From: Roseovarius sp.
Lineage (GTDB): Bacteria > Pseudomonadota > Alphaproteobacteria > Rhodobacterales > Rhodobacteraceae
Length of the DNA: 64,000 nt
Reading direction: 5' to 3'
Assembly: GCA_002720475.1 (NCBI GenBank)
Contig: PBIL01000008.1
Span: 62,001 to 126,000, forward strand
This document shows, piece after piece, positions 57,119-64,000 of the stretch (position 1 is its first letter; each line of letters begins with the position of its first letter). A model generated the notes under the pieces. The model was not told the DNA's origin. It searched no databases and was given only the letters and a program-made list of their open reading frames with translations. The position numbers and the translations under genes are program-made.

Positions 57119-58264
57119 ATGCGCCGCGCCCGCCGTTCCAAGGTTGATCCCTTCATCGTCATGGACGTGATGGAGGCCGCCCGCCGCGCCGAGGCGGCCG
57201 GGCGGCGCATCATCCACATGGAGGTTGGCCAGCCCGGCACCCCGGCACCGGCCGCCGCGCGTACCGCGCTTGTCCGCGCGATGGAGGACGGCGCGCTCGG
57301 CTACACGGTGGCGCTCGGCCTGCCCGCCCTGCGCGCGCGCATCGCGCGGCACTACCGGGACTGGTATGGGGTGGATCTCGATCCGGCGCGGGTGGTGGTC
57401 ACGCCGGGCTCTTCGGGGGCCTTCATCCTTGCCTTCACGGCGCTTTTCGACGCGGGCGACCGGGTGGGAATCGGCGCGCCGGGCTATCCGAGCTATCGCC
57501 AGATCCTGCGCGCGCTCGATCTGGTGGCGGTGGATATCGAGACCTCGGCGGAAAACCGCCTGCAACCGGTGCCCGAGGATCTTTCCGGCCGCGATCTGGC
57601 CGGGCTCCTGGTGGCAAGCCCGGCGAATCCGAGCGGCACCATGCTCGACCGCGCGGCGCTCGGGGCGCTGATCGGCGCGGCACATGACGCGGGCGCGGCC
57701 TTTGTCAGCGACGAGATCTATCACGGCATCACCTATGAGGGACGCGCGGTGAGCGCGCTCGAGATCACCGACGACTGTTACGTGATCAATTCCTTCTCCA
57801 AGTATTTCTCCATGACCGGATGGCGGATCGGCTGGATGGTGGTGCCCGAAGATCATGTGCGCACCCTCGAGCGGCTTGCGCAGAATCTCTTCATCTGCCC
57901 CCCGCACGCAAGCCAGGTGGCCGCGCTTGCCGCGATGGATTGCACGGAGGCGCTCGAGGCCAATATGGCCGTCTACCGCACGAACCGCGCGCTGATGCTC
58001 GAGGGGCTGCCCAGGGCCGGATTCGACCGGATCGCGCCGCCCGACGGGGCCTTTTACGTCTATGCCGATGTGCGCGACCTGACCGATGACAGCCGCGCCT
58101 TCGCCGCCGAAATCCTCGAGCGGGCCGGGGTGGCCGTCACCCCGGGGCTCGATTTCGATCCCGCGCGCGGCGCGGGCACGCTGCGATTTTCCTATGCCAG
58201 CGCCACCGCCGAGATCGAGGAGGGGCTGGCGCGGCTTTCCGCCTTCATGGCCGCGCGCGGCTGA
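57119..58264 (+). CDS. Class I/II PLP aminotransferase
   Basis: The 381-residue enzyme has the fold-type I aminotransferase plan: MEVGQPGTPAPAA, TPGSSGAFIL, SPANPSGTML, SDEIYHGITY and the PLP Lys228 in NSFSKYFSMTGWRIGW (with Arg236). The ATG at 57119 is used since MRRARRSKVDPFIVMDVMEAA is the typical start and AAGG precedes it. The specificity (aspartate, aromatic or other) cannot be derived. Divergent from the M48-TPR gene. Confidence 0.92.
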   Translation: MRRARRSKVDPFIVMDVMEAARRAEAAGRRIIHMEVGQPGTPAPAAARTALVRAMEDGALGYTVALGLPALRARIARHYRDWYGVDLDPARVVVTPGSSGAFILAFTALFDAGDRVGIGAPGYPSYRQILRALDLVAVDIETSAENRLQPVPEDLSGRDLAGLLVASPANPSGTMLDRAALGALIGAAHDAGAAFVSDEIYHGITYEGRAVSALEITDDCYVINSFSKYFSMTGWRIGWMVVPEDHVRTLERLAQNLFICPPHASQVAALAAMDCTEALEANMAVYRTNRALMLEGLPRAGFDRIAPPDGAFYVYADVRDLTDDSRAFAAEILERAGVAVTPGLDFDPARGAGTLRFSYASATAEIEEGLARLSAFMAARG

Positions 58265-58359
58265 CGCAGCGCCACTGTCTTGCCTCATTTCCAGCCAGAA
58301 ACCGCCATCGCGGGGCGGTAAATTCCGCTCTGAGGAGCGAGACGCGAAAGGAGCGGGCC

Positions 58360-58485
58360 ATGCGCGGACTCTGGCACGGCTATCACGCGGCCAATGTGCT
58401 CTTGCGGCTGAACGCCGATCTGCTGCTCTTTGCGGCGGCGCTTGTCGTGGCACTTGTCGCGGCAGCCTATCTCGGCACTCTCTGA
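58360..58485 (+). CDS. 41-residue single-span membrane protein
   Basis: The 41-residue product (MRGLWHGYHAANVLLRLNAD) has a His- and Asn-containing N-terminus and one hydrophobic span (about 21-39). AAAGGAG lies at ideal distance before the ATG. It lies between the aminotransferase gene and the bamA promoter. No family is recognised; the strong ribosome binding site argues that it is translated. Confidence 0.6.
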   Translation: MRGLWHGYHAANVLLRLNADLLLFAAALVVALVAAAYLGTL

Positions 58486-58503
58486 GCAGGGGACATTCCC
58501 GTT

Positions 58504-58532
58504 TTGACAAGCCCATGGAGACCGGGTAGTGA
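58504..58532 (+). promoter_or_regulatory. Probable promoter of bamA
   Basis: TTGACA (58504-58509) and TAGTGA (58527-58532) are 17 bases apart and lie 36 bases before the bamA ATG. The -35 element is perfect, the -10 element fair. Confidence 0.5.
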
Positions 58533-58567
58533 CTTCGGTCAATGGGATGTCTGACTGGGTTTGACGG

Positions 58568-60904
58568 ATGAACGGAATTTTCACGGCGCGCCGTCTGGCC
58601 GCTGTTCTCGGGCGGGTTGTGGCTGCCGCGGCGCTCGTGATCACGCTCTTCCTTTCGGTCATGCCGGTGCCCGCGGCGGCGCAGACCTATCGCTTCAACG
58701 AAGTCACGATCGAGGGCAACCAGCGGATCGAGGGGGCAACGATCCTGTCCTTCGCGGGGATCGCCCGCGGCGAGACGGTGAGCGCCGGACAGCTCAACGA
58801 CGCCTATCAGAACATCCTTGCCTCGGGCCTCTTCGAAACCGTGGAGATGGTGCCGCGCGGCAACCGGCTCGTGATCCGCGTGACCGAGTTCCCGACCATC
58901 AACCGGATCGCCTTCGAGGGCAACAACAAGATCAAGGACGAGGATCTCGAGGGCTTCATCCAGAGCCGGTCGCGCCAGGTCTTCAGCCCGACCCAGGCGG
59001 AGCGCGACGCGGCCACCATCGCCGAGGCCTATGCGCAGAACGGGCGCATCGCGGCGCGGGTCACGCCCAAGGTGATCCGCCTCAGCGACAACCGCGTCGA
59101 TCTCGTCTTCGAGATCTTCGAAGGCCGCGGGATCGAGGTGCAGCGGATCGGATTTTCCGGCAACGAGGCCTTTTCCGACCAGCGGCTGCGCAAGGTCATC
59201 GAAAGCAAGCAGACCGGCCTGCTGCGGGCCTTCATTTCGCGCGACACCTTCGTCGAGGACCGGGTGAATTTCGACCGCCAGGTGCTGACCGATTTCTACA
59301 ACTCGCGCGGTTACGTGGATTTCCGCGTGACCGGCGTCAATGCCGAGCTTGCGCGCGAGCGTGACGCCTATTTCATCACCTTCACGGTGCAGGAAGGCCA
59401 GCAGTTCCGCTTTGGCCAGATCACCACGGTCAGCGAATACAACGGGGTCGAGGCCGAGGAATACCACGACACGCTGCGCATCCGGCCCGGCGTGGTCTAT
59501 TCGCCCACTCTGGTCGAGAACTCCATCGCGCGGATGGAACGGCTTGGCGTGAAGAACGGCGTCGATTTCCTGCGCGTGGAGCCGCGGATCACCCGCAACG
59601 ACCGCGATCTGACGCTCGACGTGGAATTCGTGCTGCAACGCGGCCCGCGGGTCTTTGTCGAGCGCATCGACATCGAGGGCAATACCACAACGCTCGACCG
59701 GGTGATCCGCCGCCAGTTCAAGACCGCCGAAGGCGATCCGTTCAACCCGCGCGCCATCCGGCAGGCGGCCGAGCGAATCCGCGCGCTGCGCTATTTCGAG
59801 AATGTCGATGTCAACGCGCGTGAGGGCTCGCGTCCCGACCAGGTGATCATCAAGACCGATGTGGAGGAAACCACCACCGGCTCGGTGTCCGTGGGCGCGA
59901 GCTTCTCCACCGATGCCGGCCTCGGCCTGCAATTCGGGTTTTCCGAGCGCAACTTCCTCGGACGCGGCCAGCAGCTGACCTTCAACATCTTCGGCACGGC
60001 CGACGATGTGAACTACAATATCGGCTTCGTCGAACCCGCCTTCCTCGGGCGTGACGTGGCGCTCGGGCTCGATTTCGCCTTCCAGCGAACCGAGACCGAC
60101 AACAGCCTGTTCGACACGGCGACCGGCATCTTCCGCCCGAGCCTGAATTTCCCCACGGGCGAGAACACCCGCTTCGGCGTGTTCTACAACCTGAGCTACA
60201 ACGACATGTCCGACTATAACGGCACGTCGGGTATCCTCGCCGCCGAGGTGGCGCAGGGCGTGCTGTGGACCAGTTCGGTCGGCTACGAGTTCACCTTCGA
60301 CACGCGCAAGTCGGGGCTCAATCCCAATGCCGGGGTGCTGCTTTCCTTCGGACAGGAATTCGCAGGGCTGGGCGGCGACAACGAGTTCATCAAGACCACG
60401 GCCCGCGCCGTCGCCGAGACCGACGTGCTGCGCGAGGAGGTGACGCTGCGCGCGATCTTCGAGGCCGGCGCGATCAGCTTCAACAGCGGCCAGAACAGCC
60501 GCTTCATCAACCGCTTTTCCCGCCCGATCATCCGGGGCTTCGAGTCCAACGGTCTTGGCCCGGTCGAAACGAGCCCGGTCAGCGGCAACGAACATCTCGG
60601 CGGCGACTACTTCGCGGCGCTCAAGTTCGAGGCGGAATTCCCCATCGGCCTGCCGGATGAATTCGGCATCACCGGCGGGGCCTTCTACGATGTCGGCGCG
60701 ATCTGGGGGATCGGCAACAAGGGGGCGGCCGCGCCAGGCAACACCCTGTCCTCGACCGGATTCGAGCCGCGTCACGTGATCGGTCTGTCGCTGTTCTGGG
60801 AATCGCCCTTCGGACCGATCCGGATGGATTTCGCCAATGTTCTCAAGTCCGAACCGGGCGATGTCGAGCAGTCCTTCAACCTCTCGGCGCGCACCGATTT
60901 CTGA
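58568..60904 (+). CDS. bamA: Outer membrane protein assembly factor BamA
   Basis: BamA (778 residues) is the central channel for inserting beta-barrel proteins into the outer membrane. A signal peptide (about 1-40) is followed by five POTRA domains (about 43-365) and a 16-strand barrel ending with a terminal Phe (NLSARTDF). The IRGF motif appears as IIRGFES in loop 6. It is the first gene of the bamA-ompH-fabZ group. Confidence 0.97.
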   Translation: MNGIFTARRLAAVLGRVVAAAALVITLFLSVMPVPAAAQTYRFNEVTIEGNQRIEGATILSFAGIARGETVSAGQLNDAYQNILASGLFETVEMVPRGNRLVIRVTEFPTINRIAFEGNNKIKDEDLEGFIQSRSRQVFSPTQAERDAATIAEAYAQNGRIAARVTPKVIRLSDNRVDLVFEIFEGRGIEVQRIGFSGNEAFSDQRLRKVIESKQTGLLRAFISRDTFVEDRVNFDRQVLTDFYNSRGYVDFRVTGVNAELARERDAYFITFTVQEGQQFRFGQITTVSEYNGVEAEEYHDTLRIRPGVVYSPTLVENSIARMERLGVKNGVDFLRVEPRITRNDRDLTLDVEFVLQRGPRVFVERIDIEGNTTTLDRVIRRQFKTAEGDPFNPRAIRQAAERIRALRYFENVDVNAREGSRPDQVIIKTDVEETTTGSVSVGASFSTDAGLGLQFGFSERNFLGRGQQLTFNIFGTADDVNYNIGFVEPAFLGRDVALGLDFAFQRTETDNSLFDTATGIFRPSLNFPTGENTRFGVFYNLSYNDMSDYNGTSGILAAEVAQGVLWTSSVGYEFTFDTRKSGLNPNAGVLLSFGQEFAGLGGDNEFIKTTARAVAETDVLREEVTLRAIFEAGAISFNSGQNSRFINRFSRPIIRGFESNGLGPVETSPVSGNEHLGGDYFAALKFEAEFPIGLPDEFGITGGAFYDVGAIWGIGNKGAAAPGNTLSSTGFEPRHVIGLSLFWESPFGPIRMDFANVLKSEPGDVEQSFNLSARTDF

Positions 60905-60905
60905 G

Positions 60906-61496
60906 ATGCGCCTCCGCCTCCTTGCCCTCGGGCTGGCGGTGCTGCTCGGCGCGCTGCCCGCGCAGGCGCAGCAACTCGGCGTGGTGCAGAGCGATGTTCT
61001 GGTCATCGACATCGAGCGCCTTCTGTCCGAAACCGCCTATGGCAAGCGACTTCAGAGCGAGATCGAGGCGGCGCGCGATGCGCTCATCGCCCGCAACGAC
61101 CGCATCGCCGCCGAGCTCGAGGCCGAGGAACGCGCCCTGACCGAGAAGCGCGCGACCACCGAGCCCGGGGCGTTCCGCGAGATGGCCGACGCCTTCGATG
61201 CCAAGGTGACCGAGCAGCGGCGCGAGAGCGAGCGGCTCTCGCGCGAGCTCGAACGGCGGCGCGATCTGGCCCCCGTTCAGTTCATGCGCGTGGTCCAGCC
61301 GGTCCTGGGCGAGGTTCTGCAAGAAGCGGGCGCGGTGGTCCTGCTCGACGTGCGCAGCGTCATTCTGCGCGCCGAGGTGGCCGATGTGACCGATCTGGCC
61401 ATCGCGCGGATCGACGCGCGCATCGGACCCGGACCAGAGGCTCCGTCGCAAGGATCCGGGCCGGACGATCCTCCCGCCCCGTCACAAGTCGAGTAG
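60906..61496 (+). CDS. OmpH/Skp-family periplasmic chaperone
   Basis: The 196-residue protein has a signal peptide (about 1-22, AQAQ) and the Skp-like core VLVIDIERLLSETAYGKRLQ followed by a long Arg/Glu-rich coiled coil (about 52-128) and a C-terminal strand pair. It probably carries unfolded outer-membrane proteins to BamA. It begins two bases after the bamA stop, so it is co-transcribed. The C-terminus is Pro/Gly rich. Confidence 0.9.
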   Translation: MRLRLLALGLAVLLGALPAQAQQLGVVQSDVLVIDIERLLSETAYGKRLQSEIEAARDALIARNDRIAAELEAEERALTEKRATTEPGAFREMADAFDAKVTEQRRESERLSRELERRRDLAPVQFMRVVQPVLGEVLQEAGAVVLLDVRSVILRAEVADVTDLAIARIDARIGPGPEAPSQGSGPDDPPAPSQVE

Positions 61497-61559
61497 CGCG
61501 CTTGTCGTGACCTGCCTCGCCTGCTAGGCACGTCCGGAAGTCAGCCCCGGAGACCGCCC

Positions 61560-62024
61560 ATGTCCGAGCCGTTGAAATCCGCCGATATCCATCTCATCCA
61601 GCGCATCATCCCGCATCGCTATCCCTTCCTCCTCGTGGACCGGGTCGAGGATATCGACGGCTATCACCGCGCGCGCGGCCTCAAGAACGTGACCATGAAC
61701 GAGCCGCATTTCCAGGGCCATTTCCCGGGCAAGCCGATCATGCCGGGCGTGACCATCATCGAGGCGATGGCGCAGACCGCCGCGATCATGGTCGGGGTGG
61801 GTCTCGATCTCGCCGATCGCAACCTGCTGGTCTATTTCATGGCGATCGAGGCGGCCAAGTTCCGCCGCATGGTCGTGCCCGGAGACGTGCTCGAGCTGCA
61901 TATGGAGACGAAGCGCGGCAAGCCGGGCGGCAAGGTCTGGAAATTCGCCGGGCGCGCCATGGTCGGCGCGGATCTCGCCGCCGAGGCCGAATTCACCGCA
62001 ATGATGGACCTGCCCGCCGCGTGA
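61560..62024 (+). CDS. fabZ: 3-hydroxyacyl-[acyl-carrier-protein] dehydratase FabZ
   Basis: FabZ (154 residues) dehydrates 3-hydroxyacyl-ACP in fatty acid synthesis. The hot-dog fold has the catalytic His54 in [18 protein letters not shown] and Glu68 in IIEAMAQ. It follows ompH as in related genomes, but the lpxA, lpxI and lpxB genes that usually come next are not present here. Confidence 0.97.
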   Translation: MSEPLKSADIHLIQRIIPHRYPFLLVDRVEDIDGYHRARGLKNVTMNEPHFQGHFPGKPIMPGVTIIEAMAQTAAIMVGVGLDLADRNLLVYFMAIEAAKFRRMVVPGDVLELHMETKRGKPGGKVWKFAGRAMVGADLAAEAEFTAMMDLPAA

Positions 62025-62104
62025 CCGGGACCACCGGAGCCAAGGCTTGCGCCCCCCCGGCGGGCTTGGTATCGAGCGCCAATCCCGAGAAAATCGCTCG
62101 GATC

Positions 62105-63205
62105 ATGAATGAGGCCCCGGTGCAGACCCCTCCCCCAAGGCTCGAGATCAGGAACATCACCCGCCGCTATGACGGGCGGCTAGTCGTGGACGATGTCTCG
62201 CTCAGGGTCATGCCGGGCCAGGTCACCTGCCTGCTGGGGCCATCGGGATGCGGCAAGTCCACGACCTTGCGGATGATCGCCGGTGTCGAGATGCAGGACA
62301 GCGGCACGATCCATGTCGATGGCGCGCTGATCTGCGACACCGTGTTTCGCATTCCGCCCGAACGGCGGCAGATCGGCCTCATGTTCCAGGATTTCGCCCT
62401 TTTCCCGCACCTGACCGTGGCCGAAAACGTGGGCTTCGGCCTGCGAACGCCGCGCGGGGAAAAGCGCGCGCGGGTGGGCGAACTGCTTGAGCGCGTGCAC
62501 CTGTCGCATCACGCGGACTCCTTCCCGCACGAATTGTCGGGTGGCGAGCAGCAGCGCGTGGCGCTGTCGCGCGCGCTGGCCCCGCGGCCGCGGATCATGC
62601 TGATGGACGAGCCCTTCTCGGGGCTCGACAACCGGCTGCGCGACGGCATCCGCGACCAGACCCTCGAGATCCTGCGCGAGGAGGATACCGCCGTTCTTCT
62701 GGTCACGCACGAGCCCGAGGAGGCGATGCGCATGGCCGATCAGATCGCGCTCATGCGCGACGGGCGGATCGTGCAGCAGGGCGCGCCCTACAACGTCTAC
62801 AACGCGCCGGTGGATCGCAGCGCGATGGCCTTCTTCTCGGAGATCAACGTGATCCGGGGCACGGTGCGCGGCGCGCTGACCCAGACGCCCTTCGGTCAGT
62901 TCCTTGCGCCCGGCGTGCCCGACGGCCAGGAGGTGGAGATCGTGATCCGCCCGCAGCACATCAAGATCGATTTCGACCGCAACGGGCGCGGCCCGAACCC
63001 CACCCCGCAGGACGGCACGCCCGCGCGCGGCGTGGTGGAGCGCGCGCGCTTCCTCGGCTCGGAGAGCCTGCTCGAGTTCCGTATGGATCACGACGGCTCG
63101 GTGCTCAAGGCCACGGTACCCAACGTGTTCCTGCCCAAGCCCGGCACGGTGCTCTGGCTGATGATCCGGCGCGACCGCTGTTTCGTCTTTCCGGTCCGGC
63201 GATGA
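62105..63205 (+). CDS. ABC transporter ATP-binding protein (iron/spermidine-type)
   Basis: The 366-residue ATPase has Walker A GPSGCGKST, the signature LSGGEQQR, Walker B IMLMDEPFSG and the switch His (LVTHEPEEA), then a TOBE-like C-terminal domain (about 270-366). The subfamily powers importers of ferric iron, spermidine/putrescine or sulfate. No permease or binding protein gene lies beside it. A GTG at 62021 overlaps the fabZ stop, but MNEAPVQTPPPRLEIRN at 62105 is the more typical start. Confidence 0.88.
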   Translation: MNEAPVQTPPPRLEIRNITRRYDGRLVVDDVSLRVMPGQVTCLLGPSGCGKSTTLRMIAGVEMQDSGTIHVDGALICDTVFRIPPERRQIGLMFQDFALFPHLTVAENVGFGLRTPRGEKRARVGELLERVHLSHHADSFPHELSGGEQQRVALSRALAPRPRIMLMDEPFSGLDNRLRDGIRDQTLEILREEDTAVLLVTHEPEEAMRMADQIALMRDGRIVQQGAPYNVYNAPVDRSAMAFFSEINVIRGTVRGALTQTPFGQFLAPGVPDGQEVEIVIRPQHIKIDFDRNGRGPNPTPQDGTPARGVVERARFLGSESLLEFRMDHDGSVLKATVPNVFLPKPGTVLWLMIRRDRCFVFPVRR

Positions 63206-63711
63206 CCGGGCGCGCCCTTCTCCTGTCGCTGATCGCCGGGGCGCTGACCGCCCTGCCGCTGCGGGCCGGGCCGATGCAGTCGCGCCCGCCCCTTGGCGAG
63301 GCGATCCGCGAGGTGCTGATCGAGACGCCCGCGCTGCTCGCCCCGGTGCTCGCGCCCGAAGAGCCTGCCATCGACCTCTATGCCGATGAGGTCGCGCGCG
63401 ATCTTGACCTTCTGGCGCGGGAGGCCCCGCGCCTCTTTGCCCGCGGCCTGCCCGGATTCGGACCCGAGGAGGCCGCGCCGGTCATTGCCTTCTTCACCGC
63501 CTCCGAGTGCCCCGACTGCGCGCAGGCCGAGGCCGAGCTGCGCGCACTTTCCGCCCGGCTCGGCCTGCGGGTGAGCCGCTTCGACATGGACCGCGACGCG
63601 GCGCTCGCCGCCCGGCTCGGCCTCGATCTGGCCCCCTCCTACGTGATGCGCGACCGGCTGTTGCGCGGGGCCATGCCCGCGATCGTGCTCGAACGCTACC
63701 TCAGCCCCTGA
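63202..63711 (+). CDS. Thioredoxin-like periplasmic protein
   Basis: The 169-residue protein has a signal peptide (about 1-22), a charged helical leader and a thioredoxin-like core with the CPDC active site (Cys103, Cys106) in FFTASECPDCAQAE and the cis-Pro region LAPSYVMRD. The ATG overlaps the stop of the ABC ATPase (ATGA at 63202-63205), suggesting translational coupling. Its partner is unknown; it may serve the transporter's binding protein or cytochrome assembly. Confidence 0.82.
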   Translation: MTGRALLLSLIAGALTALPLRAGPMQSRPPLGEAIREVLIETPALLAPVLAPEEPAIDLYADEVARDLDLLAREAPRLFARGLPGFGPEEAAPVIAFFTASECPDCAQAEAELRALSARLGLRVSRFDMDRDAALAARLGLDLAPSYVMRDRLLRGAMPAIVLERYLSP

Positions 63712-63781
63712 CCGGCCCCTTCCCCGCGCCGGGGCCATGCTTTAAAGACGCGCGCATGACGCCCCCGAAGGAGCCCGCCGG

Positions 63782-64000
63782 ATGCAGGAACCGCCCATCA
63801 CCCCCGATCTGATCGCCGCGCACGGCCTCAAGCCCGAGGAATACGAGCGGATCCTCGAGATCATCGGGCGGGAGCCGACATTTACCGAACTGGGCATCTT
63901 CTCGGCCATGTGGAACGAGCATTGCTCCTACAAGTCCTCGAAGAAATGGCTGCGCACGCTGCCCACCTCCGGGCCACAGGTGATCTGCGGTCCGGGCGAG
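63782..64000 (+). CDS. purL: Phosphoribosylformylglycinamidine synthase II, start only
   Basis: The first 73 residues of Pur[21 protein letters not shown] and [20 protein letters not shown] with [11 protein letters not shown] are unmistakable for the PurL N-terminus. AAGGAG lies before the ATG. The gene runs out of the window. It catalyses the ATP- and glutamine-dependent step that forms FGAM in purine synthesis. Confidence 0.96.
   Translation, partial: MQEPPITPDLIAAHGLKPEEYERILEIIGREPTFTELGIFSAMWNEHCSYKSSKKWLRTLPTSGPQVICGPGE

Noticed and set aside
57104..61012. A 1302-codon minus-strand open frame opposite the aminotransferase and BamA genes
   Set aside because: It runs antisense to two well-supported genes and its composition is that of a shadow frame of GC-rich codons.

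Overview
The window is a GC-rich, gene-dense chromosomal segment of an alphaproteobacterium, almost certainly a member of the Rhodobacteraceae (Roseobacter/Rhodobacter group). The evidence is a CtrA response regulator beside a SciP-type (DUF1153) inhibitor, a long RcGTA-type gene transfer agent cluster, the bamA-ompH-fabZ order, an HvrA-like H-NS protein, and housekeeping proteins (L9, S6, S18, trigger factor, LigA) that read like roseobacter versions. No tRNA, rRNA, CRISPR array, transposase or insertion sequence was seen. No stretch longer than about 240 bases lacks a gene; the longest gaps (1884-2104, 11330-11515, 21264-21489, 41308-41545) hold a terminator, a promoter with an inverted repeat, palindromic repeats and a divergent control region.

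Layout. 1-2313: the end of an unrecognised gene, gluQ, hisI, an IscU-like scaffold, and a 40-residue membrane peptide gene that has its own LexA (SOS) box and terminator. 2314-10472: recG-ligA, ctrA, sciP, mnmA and tig. 10532-13712: rpsF-rpsR-rplI runs directly into luxR and luxI; L9 carries an unusual C-terminal tail at the junction. 13943-16423: a membrane protein, a YceI protein and a DegT-type aminotransferase. 16501-21263: a gamma-glutamyl-amine (polyamine-type) catabolic cluster with two glutamine-synthetase-like ligases, a glutamine amidotransferase and a PuuB-like oxidase. 21371-28957: an M48 protease, an SMR transporter, a Fur-family regulator with a CDF metal exporter, trpA, a DUF3445/DUF6314 pair, purB, a small secreted Cys peptide and an M20 amidohydrolase. 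29041-41307: gene transfer agent genes g3 to g15 without the terminase genes. 41546-50905: H-NS, DAHP synthase, a GlxA-type regulator, a Cys/Met-type PLP enzyme, anmK, tyrS, an ACR3 transporter, aroB and aroK. 51017-58485: an envelope protein of unknown role, xerD, a CorC/HlyC protein, a DsbA-like protein, an M48-TPR protease, an aminotransferase and small membrane proteins. 58504-64000: bamA-ompH-fabZ, an ABC ATPase with a thioredoxin-like protein, and the start of purL.

Several parts may work together. CtrA, its likely inhibitor SciP, a LuxR/LuxI pair and a gene transfer agent cluster lie within 35 kb; in related bacteria quorum sensing and CtrA both control gene transfer agent production. 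AroB, AroK and the class II DAHP synthase supply chorismate, and TrpA completes tryptophan synthesis. BamA and OmpH build the outer membrane, while DsbA-like, M48-TPR and thioredoxin-like proteins suggest envelope protein quality control.

The strongest candidate for something undescribed is the 40-residue single-span membrane peptide at 2105-2227. It has a GTTC-N7-GTTC LexA operator, a strong ribosome binding site and a U-tract terminator, which is the pattern expected of an SOS-induced membrane regulator such as a division inhibitor. Other notable points are the lux genes joined to a ribosomal protein operon through an altered L9, a gene transfer agent cluster lacking its terminase genes, an insertion in a conserved part of LigA, and a shared operator-like sequence in the polyamine cluster.
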